From assembly GCF_000005505.3 (NCBI RefSeq), contig NC_016132.3:22310501-22374500 (forward strand): 64,000 nt of DNA, in the 5' to 3' direction. This document shows positions 58,101-64,000 of the stretch, piece by piece. The stretch's first letter is position 1. Each line of letters starts with the position of its first letter. This stretch comes from Brachypodium distachyon (Eukaryota > Streptophyta > Magnoliopsida > Poales > Poaceae). Under the pieces are notes generated by a model. It did no database searches. It was not told the origin of the DNA and saw only the letters and a list, made by a program, of their open reading frames with translations. The translations under genes were made by a program, and so were the position numbers.

Positions 58101-61100
58101 CCCGCGCTCGCGCTTGCCCGCGCCCGCGCCTGGCCACGCCTGCGCTCGCCAAACCGCCGCGCGCACGACCGCGCCCACGACCCCACGCCCGCGCAACCGC
58201 CGGCCAGCCCGCCCACGCGCCCCGAGCCCTATAAAGCACCCCGCGCCCCCTCTCGCGCACTCCCTTGCCCGCCCACGCTCTCTGCCGCCCACGCGCCCCC
58301 AAACGCCGGCCAAAACCGCCGTCGCCGCCGCCCAACTCCGGCAAAAAATTGCCGGAGCTGCGCTGCCCCGTTCGCCGAGCCGCCACCGCCCTAGTGATCC
58401 TTGTGACGCCGTGAAGCTCCCCCATCTATTCATTTTCTTCCCCGAGTCCCGATTCGTCGAATCGTTCATCTCCGGGAGGATTTGGGTATGAACTTGTTTA
58501 AGTTCACTGCAGCTGTTGTTCTTCGGTTAGCTCTGTTTAGGCATCGTTTGCTATCAAACCAATGATCATTATGTGCTCTAGATTTCACCATTTTGTAGAG
58601 TGAATGTTCCTCTACAAATTCTCTGTAGACATTAGCCGTAGATGGTTCATCTAGTGCTTTGCATCGTCGTCGCAAAATGGTATTCTAATCAGTTTCTCTG
58701 CCGTATCTCTGCCGCGGCAGAAAGTTGCAGCATCATTCTTAGGGGGTAGCCTTATTCGCAGCAGTTCTCGTTGTTGCCCGTAGCATCATTTTAGTTGTTT
58801 CTTTTTGTAGATTTAACTTTAGGAACACCCCTTCACAGCCATTTTCTAGTTGGACCATTTCAACTTCATCTTCACTAGCAGCACAACGGTAGAAGTTCAT
58901 ATCCTATTGGGTTCTGTTTTAGAGTAGCCACATTCACCTGTTCATAGCTACTGCCTCATATCTCCATAGTTAGTGAAACCAGTGCCATTTGAAATAGTAG
59001 ATCGTATTCTTGAATTTCTTTGTTTATTTATCTGTCATTGGAATAGTTTAGCACGAGTAGATTTTCAGTAGAAGTTAGTATTCTTTGTCTGTCAGAATCT
59101 GACTAGCCAACTTTGCAAGCCAGTAACTTCTAATCTGTTTATCCAATTAACCTGAAACCTGTTGCGTTAGTTAGTACAACCTTAGAAATATACTGTAGCG
59201 TAGGCTTCATGTCATGTTCTGTACTTTAGCACCTATTACTTGTCAATCCTAGTTGCTATCTGTTAACAGTAGCATATTTCTGAATTTTCAGACTTAGCCA
59301 CACTAGCCTTAACCTTAGGCTCTAAAACTTGAATTGTTAATACTATGGTATTACTTAGATGACGGTATTACTTAGATGACGTTTAGGTTCTATTTTGTAT
59401 GCTTGTGATACATCCTTTATCCGATGTTCATTTGGAGTTATATTTGGATTTTGAGAGATGTTTGGAACTATGCATTTATTGTCGTTTCGTTCTACGCGTT
59501 AGATTATTCGGATTGCGATTGCGAAGAGTGCCAGGGAGTTGACGACCGCAACAACTTCTCTGATCCAGGCAAGTTACACTTATTGACCATGTAGAACCTA
59601 TATTTTGCTTATGCTATTTTGTTTACAACATCATAGGGATGCATGTTAGAGTTATTTCTTTATGAAGTATTTATCAAATGCGTTTTCAACATGTTTAGTT
59701 ATTCCTAGTAGATTGCTTATAGGATATATTGCCATGCCACCAAAAACCATAGGTTATGTATATACATTTTTTCAAAGCATGCTATACTATTATAACGGGA
59801 CGGGACCCAAACTATATTGCAAAGTACTAAGTGCTCTTTATGAGCGAGTATGTTTTTGGAAAAATGTTTTCGAAACAAAACCAAAATGTTTTATTCTGAT
59901 GGAGTGGTATGATGGAGGCCAGTTGGCTGTCGGCAAGTGTTGTAGCCCCATAACAAGTACACGCTAAGGAGAAGGTGGGGACCGCTGTCCAGAAATCCAA
60001 GAGTTCAAACCTTCTCATGTACCCAAAGGCTTCATGTGCAACCGCTTGCTATTATGGGCTCTGGCTTGGTCGACTAACTAGCGGGAAACCCTTACCTGGG
60101 TATCGCCATCCAGAGAGGAGCCAATGAGCTCATATGAGGCGGGCGGTGCCAGAATTAGGTATCAGGGGGCTTCTATTGAAAGACTTCGTCACAATCTTTA
60201 CCTGTTGCGCACGCTTGTCGTCAGGCAACACTTTGGACTGATTGTGACAAGTGGGTAAAGTGTACAAACCTCTCGAGAGTGTCAATCTAATCGATTAGCC
60301 ATGCCCCTGGTTACGGGCGACTTTGAGTCATTAAGTCAGGAGAAGTGGAGATCTTCAAGTTTTGTTTTCAAAAACCCCAAAACTGTTTTGACTCGATGGA
60401 AGGTTCCACAGAATAAGTCAGGAAAAAGGGATGCTATGTGAGTGTCAGTTGACCTAGAGTGCATAGCTAGGTCGTGGAGTGAACATCCACAGAATGACCA
60501 TACTATTGTTCAAACCCTGTTTTATCAAAACTTCAGGATAGAGATTTTCAAAGGCAAATACTATGAGTATTTCGAAACCCCAAAAGCAGTATTTTGCAAA
60601 AACAACCCTAGTAGCCAAACTAGGAAATCCTACATCATTTCTATGCATTCCTCCTAACCACACAGGTGTGACTTGCAAGTACATTCAATGTACTGACCTG
60701 CACCTATCATGTGCAGAGTGTGACGCTTAAGAAGAAGACGCAGGGTCGCGAGTCTACACTCAACTTGCCTGTGGCATTGATGGGACTCCCTCTTTATCAA
60801 TGTGTTTTTATTTGAACTTCCGCTTGGCTTGTATTAAGTACTCTGGATTTGTTAATCGAACCGATGTAATAGACATGTGTATGATATTTCATCAATGGAA
60901 CTCTGTGTGCTAGCATTTGATCCAGGGACTAGCACAGTTTACACAGAGGTCCGGATCCTTACGGGTCTGGGTCGCCACACCTTGGCCTTCCTGCGGAGGG
61001 GGAGGATTCTCCCCCTGTCGCGAGGCGGGTGGCGCATCCCCGCGCTCCGGGTTCTGCCCGTGGCCGGAGCCTACCGGCGCGCCCTCGCCTTGCGGTTGCT

Positions 61101-61686
61101 GGGCGGCCAGGGAGAGGAACGCGTCTACCTCCTCGCCCCACGTCTCATGCGCCGGCGTGCCTTGTTGCGGTTCGTACCGCATAATGACGCGCGCGGCGAT
61201 GATGGCTTCCGCCGGGGTTCGTGCAGGGGGCAGCCGGTTTCCCGAGCGGCTGCTTCCCGGTTTGGCCTCGGACGCCTCCGGGTGCATAGGGTGCGAACCC
61301 CCGGGGGTCGCCCGCGACGCGGTATGCTCCTGGTGCCGCTGTCGTGGAGCATCCTCGGCCCGCGACTCAACCGATTGACCGTCGCAGGCAGCACCGTGCG
61401 TGCCCGCGCGACTGGCCCCGGCACTGGGGGCTGTCGGTCCACTCCGCGGATTGTCGGCAGACGGCCGAGGAGGCGGGGGAGGCAGCTGTGTTTGCTGCAC
61501 CCTCGGGGGCTCGGGATTCTCCGGAGCCCCCGACTCGGGTCGCATGTCATGCGACCGCGTGTGCGTCGCTAGGGCTTCACGCGGGTCTATACGAGGATCA
61601 CCAACCCGCTTGGGGCGCATAGCGACTATTCTCGTCGGCGAAGAAGGCGAGGCTGACGTCGATGCAACGGTGCTGCCGGCGACCAC
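52150..61686 (-). pseudogene. gag-pol of Tat element C, split by an L solo LTR
   Basis: Gag N-terminus is at 61,686-60,980 (GDPRIDPREALATHT). The L LTR (57,285-60,979) interrupts it, and gag resumes from 57,284 (RVTWPRKFRAPTLGTYDG). Then follow a zinc-knuckle relic (CAYFNSGDIGHVSRDC), protease (VLVDNGTGLNLLSAKLVEKL near 55,780), and a 439-codon open frame 55,159-53,840 that holds most of the reverse transcriptase (SGYHQIKM, MPFGLNKAGSTFQR, YIDD at about 54,893) and RNase H. The archaeal-type RNase H is at 53,843-53,400 (NNTAEYEGLLAGLRAAVALD). Integrase spans 53,297-52,150 (CSHHVAS, TCEACQFH, NGQAERANAEVLWG). Defects: TAG in place of Trp near 56,931, TAG in place of Gln at about 55,747, and frameshifts near 55,150, 53,850, 52,790 and within gag. 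It is less damaged than element D. Confidence 0.9.
57285..60979 (+). mobile_element. Solo long LTR of family L, 3,695 bp
   Basis: It begins TGTAACATCCCAAATTTTTC and ends GGGTCTGGGTCGCCACA, flanked by CCTTG at 57,280-57,284 and 60,980-60,984. An AT-rich start is followed by a GC-rich block with a TATA box (CCTATAAAGC, 58,230-58,236), then some 2.7 kb of mostly non-coding transcript-leader-like sequence. The perfect duplication inside gag of element C shows it is a whole insertion. It defines the complete LTR of family L; no internal region of the family is in the window. The long ORFs at 57,583-58,491 are GC-rich artefacts. Confidence 0.92.
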
Positions 61687-61704
61687 CGGCAGGCTCTTCT
61701 CCCG

Positions 61705-61725
61705 CGCCCCCTACCTGGCGCGCTA
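61705..61725 (-). promoter_or_regulatory. Primer-binding site of element C
   Basis: On the minus strand TAGCGCGCCAGGTAGGGGGC follows the 5' LTR after a short gap. It matches that of element D except for a changed second base and one extra C. Confidence 0.65.
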
Positions 61726-61727
61726 GA

Positions 61728-62734
61728 TGTCGTCGCACGGTGCTCCGACACCGGGGACGTGCGGTCACGGCCCCTTTTTAGGTTCGGTAGGGGCGTCGGG
61801 GTTCGCCCCGGCGATCGCCGGCTCGACCGATGAGGCCCTGCGGGGCCGGCGAAATGAAGTATTGAAAGTGCGCGCTAATCAAGGAAAACATATACGCATG
61901 TTTTTACCCAGGTTCGGGCCACCCGAAGGTGTAAAACCCTACGTCCTGCTTGTCTGAGCTGATATTGGTTGTGAATCAAGCGTTTACAGGTTGCCGGGTA
62001 AGTTCCTGGGTACTCTCTCCCTTTGGCTAGCTACTCACTATTCTCTCCTAAAGCTAGAGGCTAACCGTGGGATGATCGAACTCAGCCGAACCCTACCGTC
62101 TACTGGGACCAACTGAGATTCCAACCCAACGAACCCTTTGACCGTTGGCGGGGGTCCTCCTTTCAAACTCAAGGGGATGCCACAGGTCCCACGGTGCATG
62201 GGCTACAAGTGTCGAGCGAGGAGGCATACAACTCTCCCCCGGTGAGCTGGTGGCGCGCATGGACGCCACCTCCGCCGCTAGGGGTCTAAAACCCTAGAGT
62301 AGGATTGGACAGCCACTGTTCACTTGATCGGACGGGTAACGCCCCGTCGGTCGGCTCATTTAATGAGCCGTGCGCCTTACTCCTTGCCCCGGTGGGGCCG
62401 CGCACCCCACACCCGCCACGCGCCCGCGTGGCGCTGTTGATCTGCCTACTGGGCCCTACGCTTAAGGCAGGGGCATGCGCCCGGGAACCCCCTGTCCCAG
62501 CAAGTCGCTCCTCGGGAAGCGCCCGGGCCCAACGCACCCGGGACCCTCCCCCCAGGAAGCGGCTTCCTGGGAGGTGCCTAGGCGGGAATATTCCTCGAAG
62601 CCCCGCTAGCCCTTCCAGGCTGGTAGCTTGCCAGGCTGCTCATAGCCGCTGCCCGGGATGGAACTTTCGCGGGAACTCAGGGCATGGCCCACGCGTCGCG
62701 CAGCGGTGGTACCCCGGGTGCCACTGGTGCGACA
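61728..62734 (-). repeat. 5' LTR of element C, 1,007 bp
   Basis: It starts TGTCGTCGCACGG on the plus strand and ends GGTGCGACA, next to the GGAAG duplication. At the TATA position the minus strand reads GAGTTTGAAAGGAGG instead of GAGTATAAAAGGAGG, so the core promoter is damaged. Confidence 0.95.
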
Positions 62735-64000
62735 GGAAGAGAAGTCCATGGACGATCCATCTCCGAATACACGGAGACTCGACTCAGACGGACCCATAGA
62801 AATGGACCTGACGTCGCATAACATCTCAAAATCTCAAAGCAGTCCACCCAGGATGGTTCATTAGGGTTGTTTTGTCAAATTTCCAAAATACTCCACATCA
62901 TCATTTCATAGTGAATTGAGATTTCCTTGCACGTTTACTAACATAGCATGGCTAAGCAATACTAATCACGATGGCTATTGGTGGAGGATTCATGGCAAAG
63001 GTAACCCTATAGCTAGGAGGTCAATCATAGCTAGCATAAGTACGAGTAATAGTCCTATCAATGCATTTCTACAAATAACTCTAATGCATAAGTATTTTAA
63101 AAACAAACAGTAATAGGATATGATCAAAGTAAACTTGCCTTGGTAGAAGTTGGTGTTCAAACACTCGTCACTATCACAAGGTTCGCTCTCCGAGAAAACT
63201 ATTCAAATACAAACAATACACACACACAATTCAAACAAGACAAAAGAATGTATGCTATGATGCGATGCAAAACCTGTGTCATGAGTGGGTTGATTTTATT
63301 CGGGTGATCTACTGGTCCAAAGCATTGATAATTAAGCACATGTAGTTAGGGTTTTAAACAAATAGCAAAGGTTGGGGTTTAAACCCTAAAATGAGGTTTT
63401 TGTTGACACCAGCCAAATAAATTAATTCAAAATATTTATTTCTCTATCCCAATGGACAGAGGATAACAAAACAAATTTTTGGGCACTGGTTTCATTTAAA
63501 AAGGACTTCTAAATAATTAGTTATGATTTAAATGGTATTAAACCCTATTCTGTAATTTGAATGTCATTCAAAAATTCAAATTTTAAAATGGACAGTGCCA
63601 AAATATTCTACAATTCCTAAGGATTCCAAAAAGGTGTGGATCATCAAATTTGGCCAAACAGATTAAAAGATATGATCATTTGAAGTTACAGGGGCTTTTC
63701 TGCAAAAGTGCCATTTAATTATTCTGGGGATTAAAATTACATTTTTCATTTTTATTTTACCGTGCCACGTGTCAGCATCTAATTGGACGGTACCGATTCG
63801 TTTAAAAAGAATTAATCCGATCTAATATACACCGTTGATCAAGATCCAACGGTCGGGATCTCACCTCCGGGAACCTACGGTTCCGGCGAGCGTCTCCAGC
63901 GGCGGCGCCGCACAGGCGGGCGGCGTCTCCGGTGAAGGGGGCGGCGCGGGGAGGGGCTGGGTCGACGTGGCGCGGCACGGCGAGCTCGGTGATGGGGTCG

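Larger units (their letters stand above)
45411..62734 (-). mobile_element. Complete Tat-lineage Ty3/Gypsy element C
   Basis: Both LTRs are present and the element is flanked by GGAAG at 45,406-45,410 and 62,735-62,739. Its own length is about 13.6 kb after removal of the inserted L LTR. In retrotransposon sense (minus strand): 5' LTR, primer-binding site, gag, protease, reverse transcriptase, double RNase H, integrase, a repeat-rich spacer, an oppositely oriented spliced gene, polypurine tract and 3' LTR. The LTRs differ at many positions, and both gag-pol and the antisense gene have stops, so it is dead. Confidence 0.95.
43004..64000 (-). mobile_element. Long LTR of family L, minus strand, interrupted twice and open at window end
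   Basis: The pieces 43,004-43,614, 44,969-45,410 and 62,735-64,000 join into one L-family LTR (first end TGAAGCGACCG, matching TGTGGCGACCC of the other copies). It lies in the 3' region of element D (preceding ACCAC is the presumed target duplication). A copia solo LTR and element C are inserted in it. Its TGTAACATCC end would lie beyond 64,000. The part at 62,740-64,000 matches 10,810-12,050. No gene is seen in these pieces. Confidence 0.8.

Noticed and set aside
57583..58491. Several long ORFs on both strands (up to 280 codons)
   Set aside because: They come from the GC-rich block of the L-family LTR; composition is Arg/Ala/Gly or Pro only, and the frame is not kept in the other L copy.

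Overview
This window looks like repeat-rich chromosome arm from a grass, most likely Pooideae. The reasons are a copia LTR of the BARE/Angela type (begins TGTTGGAGATATGCC), Tat-lineage Ty3/Gypsy elements, Tourist and Stowaway MITEs, and a grass En/Spm-type Transposase_24 gene. There is no bacterial-style gene layout, and no rRNA or tRNA gene was recognised. Most of the 64 kb is nested retrotransposon, with one island of low-copy sequence at about 15.8-31.06 kb.

Layout. 1-15.8 kb is a mosaic of truncated pieces: a long LTR of an unnamed Gypsy-type family (called L here), then several Tat-lineage remnants (copies E, A, B, F) that keep LTRs and the antisense gene next to the 3' LTR but have lost gag-pol. 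A truncated copia LTR and a second L LTR are wedged among them. 15.8-31.06 kb is the island. It holds a hypothetical ORF, a tandem pair of related three-exon genes of unknown function (16.7-17.9 and 19.9-20.8 kb, minus strand), a coiled-coil/membrane ORF with a frameshift, a broken member of a large grass gene family, a broken multi-exon Transposase_24-like gene, MITEs, a long TACA/GTAC microsatellite and a ~77-bp tandem array. 31.06-32.0 kb is a solo Tat LTR (target duplication CACGG). 32.2-34.1 kb is a 5'-truncated LINE (13-bp target duplication). 34.5-36.0 kb is the 3' end of a copia element on the minus strand.

From 36.0 kb to the end there is a deep nest. Tat element D (plus strand, 5' LTR plus gag-pol) sits in the copia element. 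D is interrupted at 43,004 by an L LTR on the minus strand, which runs past the window end. That L LTR carries a copia solo LTR (43,615-44,968, duplication GTTCA) and a complete Tat element C (45,411-62,734, minus strand, duplication GGAAG). C is in turn split inside gag by a 3.7-kb solo L LTR (57,285-60,979, duplication CCTTG).

The most interesting signal is the antisense gene of the Tat elements. Between pol and the 3' LTR, on the strand opposite gag-pol, each copy carries a gene for a Transposase_28-like domain (putative gypsy-type transposon domain), an acidic/alanine-rich middle and a long coiled coil. Three copies keep a TATA box about 115 bp before the same ATG. Two short GT-AG introns sit at the same phase-1 positions in different copies (71 and 71 bp; 76, 76 and 80 bp). 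The antisense position is known for Tat elements; I do not recall a described spliced gene with its own promoter. All copies here are mutated, so the window shows the architecture but not a working gene.
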